Source: Lineus longissimus (lineage: Eukaryota; Nemertea; Pilidiophora; Heteronemertea; Lineidae). From it: 64,000 bases of DNA. The stretch is from assembly GCF_910592395.1 (NCBI RefSeq), contig NC_088321.1, positions 16,182,001 to 16,246,000 of the forward strand. The letters run 5' to 3'. Under the pieces are notes generated by a model that saw only the letters and a list, made by a program, of their open reading frames with translations, was not told where the DNA came from and searched no databases. Below, piece by piece: positions 1 through 10,205 of this stretch (positions are counted from its first letter, which is position 1; each line of letters opens with the position of its first letter). The translations under genes were made by a program, and so were the position numbers.

Positions 1-133
1 CTGCTGCAGTCCAGAATGCATCGCTTCAGGGAGTCTACCAGGGGGCGGTATCACGCGTGCAAGTGACGCTGGATTGACGCTACTGACGGGCCGCTCAGGC
101 TCGGTGCTCTCCTGATCATTGGGGCGCTTCTGC

Positions 134-182
134 ATGGCGTCCCAGCTGATGAATCAGGAGCAAGGCAACTACAACGAGAAAG
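134..182 (+). CDS. Possible 5' coding exon of an unidentified gene
   Basis: An ATG is followed by 16 open codons plus one base (MASQLMNQEQGNYNEK) and a strong splice donor (AAAG|GTAAGA) at 183. No in-frame continuation or matching downstream exon could be identified before USP8, and its phase does not join USP8's first coding exon in frame. It may be the 5' end of a gene whose other exons I cannot see, or a non-coding 5' exon. I do not recognise the peptide. Low confidence. Confidence 0.2.
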
Positions 183-2520
183 GTAAGAAAAGCATAAATG
201 CATTGATTATGATAAACACTACAAGCCTATCATCTGTTCACTAGATGAGAAACAAAATAGGAGACATGTCATAAAGGACCCAAGACATTTTCAGAAATAG
301 CTCACCAAGAAAAATACTGAAATGAGAGTACGCCATGACACTGACAGTGACAACATTGATTCAAGACTGAAAACAATACTTTGAAAGCTGTTTTTTTGTC
401 AAGATCGGAGCGCTGACAGAAAATTGAATTCCATTCCCAACCGACTTTCCTGCACATCTTGCCAGATAATACCTAGTCCCTCAGAGCACTAGTTACAAGC
501 AAACAATCGATGTCTGTCAATTCTACTCGAGCTGGCTTGGATGCCTGCCAGTTATTGTGTTGCCATGGCGACAGGTTGCAGCGGAGACCATGTCCTACTC
601 CCGAGATGCTGAATTGAGGTTGTTCTCATTGAGAAAGTGGGTCAGCATGACCACCTGATTAAAAATCAACTGAGCATTGGCTCAGACAGACAATCGTCAC
701 CAAACTTGGTATCACCTTCAGCAAGGCTTTGAATCAAATGGTGAGTAGGCAGTTTCAGCTATTTAACACTCATCCTTTCTCAGGCCATTGTCACTGTCAC
801 TGTCAACAATAAAACTGGGGGAAAAACAATCTTCCGCTTTTTTAATGTCTTTGGACGACTTGGTGAGGAAATTTTGTTAGTTGTTGCAATAAAGGTTTGT
901 TTGACAAACTGAAGAGATGCTGTCCACTTCACCTGCCTTTAAAATTATGATGAGATGACTCAACCTCGGTCATGTCTGGTTTTCGAGGTAGAGAATCAGT
1001 CAACATGTCAATCGTACCTCCATGTCTGATGCCATACAATGACTGTCAGTGTGAATGCAGTATTTTGTCTTTGAGATAGAGCGGATCGGATGCATCACCA
1101 TCACATCTTGGTTTCCCCTTTATCACCTTTCTCTACACAGGGAACCAAAAACATCGACCCCTGCATTTACTGTCACAACAGATGTCAACTCCTGTACAAC
1201 AGATCACTTGAACTTTTTACAGTACTGCTCATCTGCATGAGCCAACATGGCCTCAACAAAATGGACTCGTCCAAGATGAGAATCCGTTTTTGAATAAACA
1301 CCACATTTTCAGTCGAATTACAGCAGTTGTTATACAACTTTAGATCACCATATGAATCTTTGCATATCATAGAACATTTTGACAAGGATTTAGGCACTTC
1401 CAAAGAAGATTTTTGGGAATAATTCGGGTTTTCCATTTCCCGGGAAAGGGTCGTGATAGGGGGTGGGGACAGAATGGACTCGTCCGATATACACAACTAT
1501 TTCACCAGACAGGGCTACAATAAATTTGTCAATATCTCGTAATCGGTAGAGTTAAATTCTTAGATATTTCAGGACTCAGCGCTCTTTTTATCTTTCTACA
1601 GGGTACACGGTCAAAATATAGAAAAGAAGCAAACAATTGCAAGTAAATCGGAGGGGTTGGAACAACGTGCATTTTGCGTGTTTGCGAAATTTGAATGGCA
1701 GCCAAAAATCCAAACACCCATCAAACTCTCGGCTACTTGAGAAAATCCTACGAATATTTTTTGATGAAAATAATCCCACATTGTAGAGCAGGACATACAG
1801 ATTAAAATCACATACTTTAGTCAAAATGTTTCCGTGAAAAGTGGAAGAAATCGAGTCAAAATCTCAGAAAGTCTGACGCGCTGAAAAGTGGACGAGTCCA
1901 TTATCTTCAGAACCTTCTCTCCCCGTCATTTTACTTTTTCAAACAGAGTCTTGACATTTGGTAACCAAATGCAGCAAATTGAACGCACAAGTTTTCTTCA
2001 AATAATTAGAATAGGGAAGAGAATTATACATAGAATACTGAGAACATAAGATTGATTGGAGAATTTTGGTGTTTAGGAGAGAAATCGGCGTATTTTCCGG
2101 GCAACGTCACGAGAGAGTTCGAGTTAGCAGACAGCTATAAGTAGCAAATATTACGATATAAAATAAGCCCGTTCGGACGCCTTTAGCAATATGAATCAAT
2201 ACATACACACATGAATATATACCTAAAGCAATAAAGATGGCAAATTTCGGAGTCTTACCTTCTAGATAACTGTGATGATGAAGATTTTGATGGATTTGTA
2301 CGGAGAACTTTGTAACAATCCTTTCGTCGGAGCGTCCGTGCAATTCTGTGGACTCTGACGTCACGAATTTAGGGTTTTCAGCCAATCCGGATGGTCGTTA
2401 CATCTTCAAACGTTTCCGCGGGATCGAAATAAGCCCCGCCCACCCCGGGTTCAAGGTCGGGATCACAGCCAGGAAACGCACGTGGCAATGTTTTCATTTT
2501 GACAAAATAAACAGACTATC
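183..2520. other. Non-coding stretch, no gene recognised
   Basis: No convincing exon or RNA gene is seen. An X-box-like palindrome GTTGCCATGGCGAC lies at 559-572, and an ATG directly followed by a donor-like GTGAGT at 739-747 could be a 5' exon end but has nothing else to support it. Short ORFs here lack coding character. Confidence 0.5.
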
Positions 2521-2528
2521 TTCCAAGA

Positions 2529-2586
2529 GGAATTCCCTGTTTTGGGAATTCATGATTGGCAAGATCACCTTCAGTCGGTGATCTTG
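2529..2586. repeat. Two adjacent short hairpins
   Basis: GGAATTCCC and GGGAATTC flank a short loop near 2529-2551, and AAGATCACC with GGTGATCTT flank a 7-base loop at about 2561-2585. Both are perfect short inverted repeats, of unknown significance. Confidence 0.5.
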
Positions 2587-2679
2587 ATCATCAAACATAA
2601 CTTGTCAGTACACTCCAGATGCCATGGAGGATGGGCCTTGTTGTGTCTCCCGGAGTGTTGGATGTCCAAGTCGGGACGT

Positions 2680-2895
2680 CCCAGCCAACGGGGGGGGGGG
2701 GGGGGGGGAGCGGGTAATCACTGGATTGTCTCGTATAGTGCCCCAGCCAACGGGGGGGGGGGAGCGGGTAATCACTGGATTGTCTCGTATAGTGCCCCAG
2801 CCAACGGGGGGGGGAGCGGGTAATCACTGGATTGTCTCGTATAGTGCCCCAGCCAACGGGGGGGAGCGGGTAATCACTGGATTGTCTCGTATAGT
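2680..2895. repeat. Minisatellite with G-tracts of decreasing length
   Basis: Four near-identical units of about 50-60 bp, each made of CCCAGCCAACG, a G-run, AGCGGGTAATCACTGG and ATTGTCTCGTATAGT. The G-runs are 19, 11, 9 and 7 bases from left to right, which accounts for the unit-length differences. Both strands stay open across the array, so ORFs predicted here are repeat artefacts. The tracts could form G-quadruplexes. Confidence 0.9.
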
Positions 2896-3066
2896 CATAT
2901 CTAGTCAAGGCCTCTTTCTTCATTGCATTCAACTTTAATCATCCACAGAGACAGAGACTGCAGTCTTGGAGGATGTGGCGAGGTCTGTTCTCCCTGTTCG
3001 AAGGGCATTGGGAGTGAATATTTGTAGGAAGAGTACACCATTCACCCTTTTAAATCCAGAAAGAAA

Positions 3067-3092
3067 TTTATTGCCACTAACTTCACTTTATT
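3067..3092 (-). promoter_or_regulatory. Candidate MESD polyadenylation signals
   Basis: TTTATT occurs at 3067-3072 and 3087-3092 (AATAAA on the minus strand), about 1 kb beyond the MESD stop codon, in a stretch with no other coding signal. This would give a roughly 1-kb 3' UTR. Inferred only; closer variant signals are possible. Confidence 0.4.
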
Positions 3093-4084
3093 GCATACAA
3101 AAATATCATTAACAGACTATTCCTCACCAACATACACTTTGTACAAATTTACAACACAATAGAATGTTTTTGTATCAGTGTTCCATGATGTCCAGGCAGT
3201 TTAATTATTGTTAGGGCGATTCTCCAAGTCCAAGAAGCACGAAAGATATTTTCCCAAACCACAGAGACTTTTGGTCACCAGCAAATACTACCAGTTACAC
3301 TCCAATCATTCTTCTTCTTCTTCTCGTTCGCACTCTTATCATTGATAATCTCTATGGACAGCAGTTAAGTATTGCATAGTAACAAGTTTGTGTACATACT
3401 TGATGATGTAACTTGGCCAACAAGTTCAAAACCACGCCACCTATAGACCACCATGGTTGGCCAGCAGACTTCACTAAAACGACCTAAGCACCATGCGAGT
3501 ATTACGTCACGATAAAGCAATGACAGAAATTGCTGAGAGCCACAGCGTTCCATCCTTAGGAAATCAAGAGTTAATGTTTGCTTCTCAAGCCCTGCACACA
3601 AACCCCCGGTGTAAACAAACCTTTTAGGGTCATATATTTGTTTTCTGTGGTTTTCTCGTCAGGGTCAATTCACATTGGAATGATAAAACACACACACATG
3701 ATGAAAGCCACAATCAGTTTGGCCCTGGGGGAGTGGCAGAAGAAGGCAAAGATTTACATGATCTTGGGACTGTTATTTCCACAGGCTCTTAATAAATGCA
3801 CCAGTAAAATAAGACATCATGGTTAATGTTTGCACTATTTTCAGTACAGGGAGTGTTCTAAGTTACAGTGGGTTGCTAAACTCTTGAGACTCCCTGCTCT
3901 TCAAGAAGCTGTCTGCCTCCTCATCCAACTCTATCAAAATGCAGTTGCTGCCATTCATATCCAACACAACCATAAACACCACATAAAATGTTAAAACATT
4001 GAAAGCAGTTAAAGTTAACTTCTGAAAATGCTCAGAGATAACATTTTGATTAACAGAATTTTAAAGGGACTAGGAATGTTTTTC

Positions 4085-7000
4085 TCATAATTCATCTTTT
4101 GGTTTCTGTGCCTCTTTGGCCGTTCCCTTCCCTCCGTCTTCCTCCCCATCTTTGGCTTCATCTTCTTTCTTCTTCTCAGCCTCTGCTGCCTTTTTCTTCT
4201 CCTCCTCAGCCTTTTCCTGCAACAGTGACAAAATGAACATGAATTTTTGTAAAACATTTTGGTATTTGTACATCTTCCGTCTTTAGCGTGTTTGTGGCAT
4301 ACAGCTTGAGGCCAACCCAAGTGGTTACGTCTTGCCAACATCAGGAGCTCCAAGAGCCACCTAAACTTCAATCTATCATCGCAGCTTGGCTACATGAAAT
4401 GGCCAACACTGTGATAGGAGGAAGTCCCTGTTTGAAGGAAGCACCTCAGTGTCAGAGCTGCACCGATCAGAAAGGAACACAGTGGCTTTTGTCTTTTGGT
4501 GCTATCAGTGGTGTTGTGACTCCATCTTCACAACAGAACATCATCACAAGACTAATCTGTATTAAGTCTTGGTAGAATTGATTGAGTGTACATACCTTTT
4601 CTCCTCCTTTCCCAATATAAGCCTTCTGTTCTATTGTAACCTCCTTACAGGTCTCCTGTGTTATCAGGAAATCTTTTGCCTCCCACGCCAGCGAACCATC
4701 GTTGAAAACAAACAGGACTTTTGAAGGTTCAATAACGTACCTGAAAACAAGATTCAATCAAGTCTTAATCCAGAAAACAAGTGTTGGATAGTGATTGACA
4801 GGCCAATTAATCACCAATTAGTTGCCATAGAGACTTGTGAACAAAAGCTTGAGTGTCACATGTCAGTATACAGCTAGATGTGTCCTGGCTGTGAGAGACT
4901 AGATATGTAAGAGGAGCCAGCTCGACCTAAGATTAAGTTTAAGAAAGTCACCAATAGGAGTCTCTCTTAAGAGACAAAGAATGTATTTACGGGTGAATCA
5001 AACACGACCCAGTCCTCTAACCATGCATGTTACAAGTCTACTGAAGATGGTGCCCTCACTCCTTCCTAGAGTCCACCAGTAGGCCTGTAAGTGCATACCT
5101 TTGAACCTCTATTCCTCCATTGTGAAGACTGCTCTGCCATAACCCGGAGATACGTTCTGTTTCACGCTTACTTGGGTTACCTGAAAATATAAAGAACGCT
5201 TAAAGAATTACTTAATGCTCATAAACATTTCAATGATTTACAATTGCGAGGGGCAAATTTTGCAATGGGAGAGCGCAAGTAATATAACTGATTTCAAGAC
5301 CAAATGCATGAACACATTTACAATGAAAATCAGTGTTACAGAAATAGAAGTATATCTATTGACTGATACTATCAAGTCATATTGATTTTGCACATTGTCG
5401 GCAACAATGAAACAGTAGGCCTTTATCTCGTTGCCATGGTGACAAAACAAACAACAGATGCTGGCATGTTTATCAAAGGTGTCATGCTCTATCTGTAACT
5501 TCCTATTACTTCTGTTCAAGTCAGATGCTGTACTTCTCGTGCATCTCTCTGCATCCATCCAGCATCTTCCCCTTCACCCTTACCTTCCAACATTGGAGAT
5601 TTTTTATGGAATGTCGTAAATAGATAAAATGAAATGGCCAGGGCCATTGTGCTCACCTCATGTGGAGGAAAGATGGATAAAGAGCATGGTATTGTGTCAT
5701 GTAGTGTTAGGTTTGATGTAGGTCTAAGCAATTACAATTTCCCCAAAATGGCCAATTTACAGTACATTCAACCTCTGTGACCTTGAAAAGTAGGTCAAAT
5801 CAAAGAAGACCCGGGTGACACATTGAATGGTTGTTAGAATTAGATGTACCTATGATATAAAATTGGTGCCAATCGGGCAAGTAATTACTAGGAATAATGG
5901 CATTTTGAAGAATTTAGGATTTGGCCCCCTCCCTGGAGGCCAAACGGCAAATCAGATCGCACTAAACTTCGGTACCTGAGATCACCTGACCAAGGGGTAC
6001 ATGTGTACTTAATTTGTGATCAATAGTCATTGCAGTTAAGAAACGTGCCATAGTGTACGGCCTGACGGCGAATTTAAGCCATTTGACCTCTGTGACCTTG
6101 ACAAGAAGGTCAAATTAAAAACCTGTGTGACATATACTGTATGGTGGTTAGATGTACCCATGATATCAAATTGGTGGCAATCGGGCAAGAAGTTAAGGAA
6201 TAATCACATTTTTAAGGTTTTTGGATTTTGCCCCCTGGTGGTCAAGTGGTGAATCATATTGGACCAAACTTCGGTCCCTGAGATCACCTGACTAAGGGGT
6301 AAATGTGTACCAAATTTGGTATCAATAGTCATTGCAGTTTAGAAACGTGCCATCGTTACATCCTAACGGCCAATTTACACCATTTGACCTCTGTGACCTT
6401 GAAAAGGAGGTCAAATCAAAAACCCGGAGGATATATGATGCACCTTTGCTAGAAGTACCTACCATATTTTTTTCAAAATTTCCCGACTACTATTAAGGGA
6501 GATATTGCATATTTTCACTTTTAACGTTTGGCCCCCTGGTGGCCAAACCATGAAACGAATCGGACCGAAACTTGGTCTCCAAGGTGTCATTACATAAGGG
6601 TACATGTGTACCAAGTTTCAACTCAATAGCTCTAACAGTTACGAAACGTGCCCTGCTAACGGACGACGGACGACGACGGACGACGACGACGACGACGACG
6701 ACGACGGACGACGGACGCCACGGTATGGGATAAGCTCACCTCTGCTAAGAGGTGAGCTAACTAGAAAGGGCCAACTCAAACGACCCGTGTTAAGAACTCT
6801 GCTTTTACTTACCAACCATATTTGCAAACATCATCAATGTTTTTCCCTTTTTCGTTGCTTTCATGATATTTTCAGGATTCGAAAAATCGATAGTGTTAAT
6901 ATCTGGTTGTGGGACCTCCTTCTTGAAGTCCGGTTGTTCGTCCTCTGGTAGTTTGACGTCGTCATTATCCTGGAAATGTAGAAGGGTAGCTGGATGTAGT

Positions 7001-7916
7001 TTGAAATCTTTCTGTCAACTTACCAACTTATTAGCAAACATCATTTAAGTCTTCCCCATTTTTGGATGCTTTCATGATATTTTCAAGGTTGGAAAAGTCG
7101 AAGGTGTTAAAGTCTGATTCGGTAACCTCCCTTTTGTAATCAAGCTGCCCATCTTCTCGTAACGTCTCGACATCATTCTCCTGCAAATGTCAAAATTTTT
7201 TAGCGTAGAAAAAAACTTCTTTTTTTTTCTGGACACCACTTCAAGCAGAACACCTTTTCAATCTGAACACCAATTTAGAAGAACACCCTTTCAGTCTGGG
7301 CACCACTATGGCAGAACACCTTTTTTCAGTCTCAACACCCCTTTAAATTAGAAGAACACCTTTCAATCTGGACACCACTGACACTTTGACTCTGGAGCTA
7401 GATACTTTTTTTAATTCCAACAGGCCAAGCTTTTTATTGTTAAGGCCATTGATTATTAATCCTGAGTTTGCGACAACAGGGCAGCCATACATCTACATAC
7501 ATTTAACATTACAACTGCTCAGCCTATCAACACTTCACAGCTCACACACACATCACATAATGCTAGTCACTCCTAGGCCTGAAATGTATAGCTAACACGG
7601 AGCCACCTGATTGGCTGAGCGGCATTTTTATTGACATACGCACCTCCCATTGATCATAAAGCCTTTCAATGTCGGCATCATCATAATCATAAACTTTTTT
7701 CTTTTTGAAACGTTCCTCCTCTAATCGTTTCTCTTCTTCTTCTTCCCGTTTCTCCTTTTCTGGATCGTATTTTTCATCCTCCTTATCGTCTTCTACCTCT
7801 GCTTCATCTTTGTCATCTTTCTCAGCCTTTTTAGGCTCGTCTTCGCAGCGCAAAATGTGGAAAATTAAGAGAAAAGTCAGAGAGAAAATTAGAAAACGTG
7901 TACTTCTGAACGCCAT
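4085..7916 (-). CDS. MESD: MESD, LRP/LDLR-family receptor chaperone
   Basis: Five coding exons on the minus strand: 7916-7644, 6969-6813, 5180-5099, 4740-4596 and 4216-4085. All have GT..AG borders and phases agree, giving 262 aa plus stop. Residues 1-24 form a hydrophobic signal peptide (LIFSLTFLLIFHIL core). An acidic/basic low-complexity stretch follows, then the conserved motif DADIERLYDQWE. Exon 2 carries FSNPENIMKATKKGKTLMMF, the family core. Exon 3 has SKRETERISGLWQSSL and exon 4 FVFNDGSLAWEAKDFL, both matching vertebrate MESD. The C-terminus is Lys/Glu-rich and ends KDEL, an ER-retrieval signal (human MESD ends REDL). By family knowledge the product is an ER-lumen chaperone that helps beta-propeller/EGF modules of LRP5/6 and other LDLR relatives fold, and so is needed for Wnt co-receptor trafficking. 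Oddity: a dead copy of exon 2 sits in intron 1. Confidence 0.96.
5740..6760. repeat. Three-module dispersed repeat ending in GAC microsatellite and hairpin
   Basis: Three diverged modules of about 305 bp begin near 5768, 6078 and 6379 with (C/T)AACCTCTGTGACCTTGA-like or TTTGACCTCTGTGACCTTGA sequence. Each contains TTTGGCCCCCTGG..GGCCAAA and ..ACATGTGTACCAA. The array ends in a GAC/ACG microsatellite (about 6661-6718) and a perfect hairpin AGCTCACCTCT-GCTA-AGAGGTGAGCT at 6733-6758. It lies in MESD intron 2. The hairpin end suggests a non-autonomous mobile element. The family is not identified here. Confidence 0.75.
7024..7180 (-). pseudogene. Decayed tandem copy of MESD exon 2
   Basis: This 157-bp block has exactly the length of functional exon 2 (6813-6969) and aligns along its whole length. 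It encodes ENDVETLREDGQLDYKREV and DFSNLENIMKAS, parallel to the functional exon. Near its 3' end a one-base gain, then a one-base loss, shifts the frame and creates two consecutive TAA codons (7033-7028). Its acceptor (TTTGCAG) and donor (GTAAGT) remain intact, and only 54 bp separate it from the functional exon. Inclusion would truncate MESD before the core motif is completed, so it is either skipped or acts as a poison exon. Confidence 0.88.
7233..7385. repeat. Degenerate tandem repeat in MESD intron 1
   Basis: Repeats of about 35-40 bp built on GAACACCTTTTCAATCTG and ACACCACT/ACACCAAT, four imperfect copies. Non-coding; it lies between MESD exon 1 and the dead exon copy. Confidence 0.7.
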
Positions 7917-8160
7917 GCTGAAGTTGAGTTGATAATTCAGTCTTACGGTCTATTCGTATGATTTTAAAAACGAAGAAAATACAAAAAATCTATTTCATTA
8001 CAAGTAAGTAATAAAATTAGATTAAAAAAGATCCTTAAAGAACAATATAGGTAACTTTTTGATTTTATTGTACAAGATAAGTTCAGAAACGTATAAAAAG
8101 TAAAAAGCGTAACGACAATTTTGAATCAACAGTTATACCAAAAAAACCAAGGTGCCCGGA

Positions 8161-9664
8161 CGTTTCGCTCCCTGACCTTTTCGCCCTCAGTCGTTTCGCT
8201 CAAAATCGAAGTCGTTTCCCTCCCTGGTACTTTTTGTGGGGATTGAGAAAGTATCCCGGTACAATGAATCAACACTTTCAGCGCCGAACCTACGCCTAAA
8301 TCCCCCGCCCCCTTTGAGCTAGTTATCGGAGTCTCATGGTCTTCATGAAAGAACTACGCCATCGCCATCTTCAGGGCAAGCTAGGAACTGAAAAGACAAA
8401 ACGCAGTCTTTCTAGTTCCAACCTTGCCCTGAAGATGGCGATGGCATAGTTCTTTCATGAAGTCATTTAAAGTTCTGAACTACGCCATCGCCATCTTCAG
8501 GGCACGGTAGAAACTGAAAAGACCGTTTGGTGTTTTCAGTTCCCCTCTTACCCTGAAGATGGCGATGGCGTAGTCTATACAGTTCCTAACGTGCCCTGAA
8601 GAGGGCGATGGCGTAGTTCGTTCATGAAGTCCATGACTCTCCACACTCTCCGAAGACAGTCACAACCCTGGAGGAGACACCACAAATTGTGTTTTGCTTC
8701 ATCATTACATGACCGGAGACTGACCCACAGATTACCAGCTCAAAGTCAGCAAGTAGGATCTGATATATTGAACCAGTCAACACTCAATATAAGAACATGA
8801 TCGACCGAATTCTCCGTCCCATCCTAGATTCGTGCAATGTAGATCTGACACAACAGCTCGACCCTGCTACATTGAAGACAGTTATAATGCAGGTCTTCGA
8901 TCTTCAGATTGAGTCTTGTGTGTTTGAAAGATTCTTGTGTTTATTGGTAACTGTCTCCCACCTTCCCGATGTTATTGTGTTATAGCCTGACTATCATTGT
9001 GACAATTAGGTTACAGCCTGGTCTACCTGAGGGTGAGACACCTCGACGTGACCACAGAGAAGACAGTTCACAGCTTTGCTGCCACAGAGACAATGTTAAC
9101 ACCTGGCCTGACTGAAAGTAGACATCCCGACCAGGCAACACAAACGACACAATCTAGCTGACACAGACACATTTACAACCTGCCCCAACTAAGGTAAGCG
9201 ACTCCACCAAGCTATGAGGTAAGGTCAGGAGAAGCGAACAGCGAACATTAACCCCTGATTTCCTGAGCATGACTGTAGATGTAACCATCAATAATTAGAC
9301 AAGACTGATTTAACAAGTCTTCACTCCATATCACCGTCCCTTGGACTGCAGTGTGAAAAAATACTGAGCCGATTTCTTCAAAGTTTTTTTTAAAAGATGC
9401 ATGCTTATGACTGATGTCTTGACGCCAACGTTAGTCCCAGATCTCACACATGATATAAATGCAAGAGAGGATAGATTTGCCCAGGATCACACTCTTGGTG
9501 ACCGACGAATGATAAAGAATGAAAGACAAGTGACCTGCCGAAGATCACACAGCAGATGACCTTGTAGATTTGACAATCCTAGAATGCACATCTACTTTGC
9601 CACTTGTACACAAATGTCCAAGGGAGCGAAACGACTTGGGGCGAAAAGGTAAGGGAGCGAAACA
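8161..9664. mobile_element. Candidate non-autonomous DNA element with terminal inverted repeats
   Basis: The left end (8162-8201, GTTTCGCTCCCTGACCTTTT then CGCC..GTCGTTTCGCTC) is repeated in inverse at 9621-9663 with only a few differences over about 42 bp. The roughly 1.5-kb interior has no transposase-like ORF, so the element would be non-autonomous. It occupies most of the interval between the divergent MESD and USP8 genes and may separate or supply promoter sequence. Target-site duplications are not obvious. Short ORFs inside (for example 8797-8985) have no recognisable product. Confidence 0.6.
8337..8640. repeat. Nested palindromes (five alternating inverted copies)
   Basis: The motif CTACGCCATCGCCATCTTCA and its reverse complement occur five times in alternating or paired orientation (about 8355, 8425, 8488, 8555 and 8595). 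They are flanked by AGTTCTTTCATGAAGT-type and GGAACTGAAAAGAC-type arms. Adjacent copies would fold into long stem-loops of about 60 nt per arm. The cluster lies inside the TIR element. Confidence 0.85.
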
Positions 9665-10205
9665 ACCGCAATTAAGAAAACAAAGATGGCTTCTTGTTTC
9701 AGGAAGTGATTGAAAACGCAGAATAAAGTCATTTTCCAAGTCAAATTGAAATCTTGATTGGGTATCTTCTGTGGTAGGAAGGTGAATAAGATGATATAGA
9801 AACAACATAAGCTCGGTTCAATGTTTTTGTTATGGGAATATATTGACAGGAACTGTTTTCGTTGGAATTCTAAGGAAAAATTGTCATCCTCAAATTGAAA
9901 ATGCAAAAAACCCAATATCGGTTAAAGACTTTTTTCAAATTAAGTCTGTTTACTATTCCAATTGGAGTTTTTTTGTAGGTTACGAACTGAGTTTTCCCAT
10001 CCCCCCAATCCAGACAGACAGTAGTGTCACTGGCCCCGAGGCTGCGGCACTCTTGTGCCACATTGCCCCCTCCCCCTCTCACTCTGTGACTGACTGTGTC
10101 TTGTGTTGTTATGACCAAAACAACATGAGAGAGGAAATACAAACTCATTATTCAGTCCTCTCCAAGATTGATTTCTATTGCATTCTTTCCAGGCAGCCAC
10201 TCATC

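Noticed and set aside
134-182. First exon of USP8
   Set aside because: Splicing its phase-1 end to the USP8 acceptor at 10193 puts the USP8 ATG out of frame.
8797-8985. 62-codon ORF inside the TIR element as a transposase remnant
   Set aside because: Too short, and no transposase motif is recognised.
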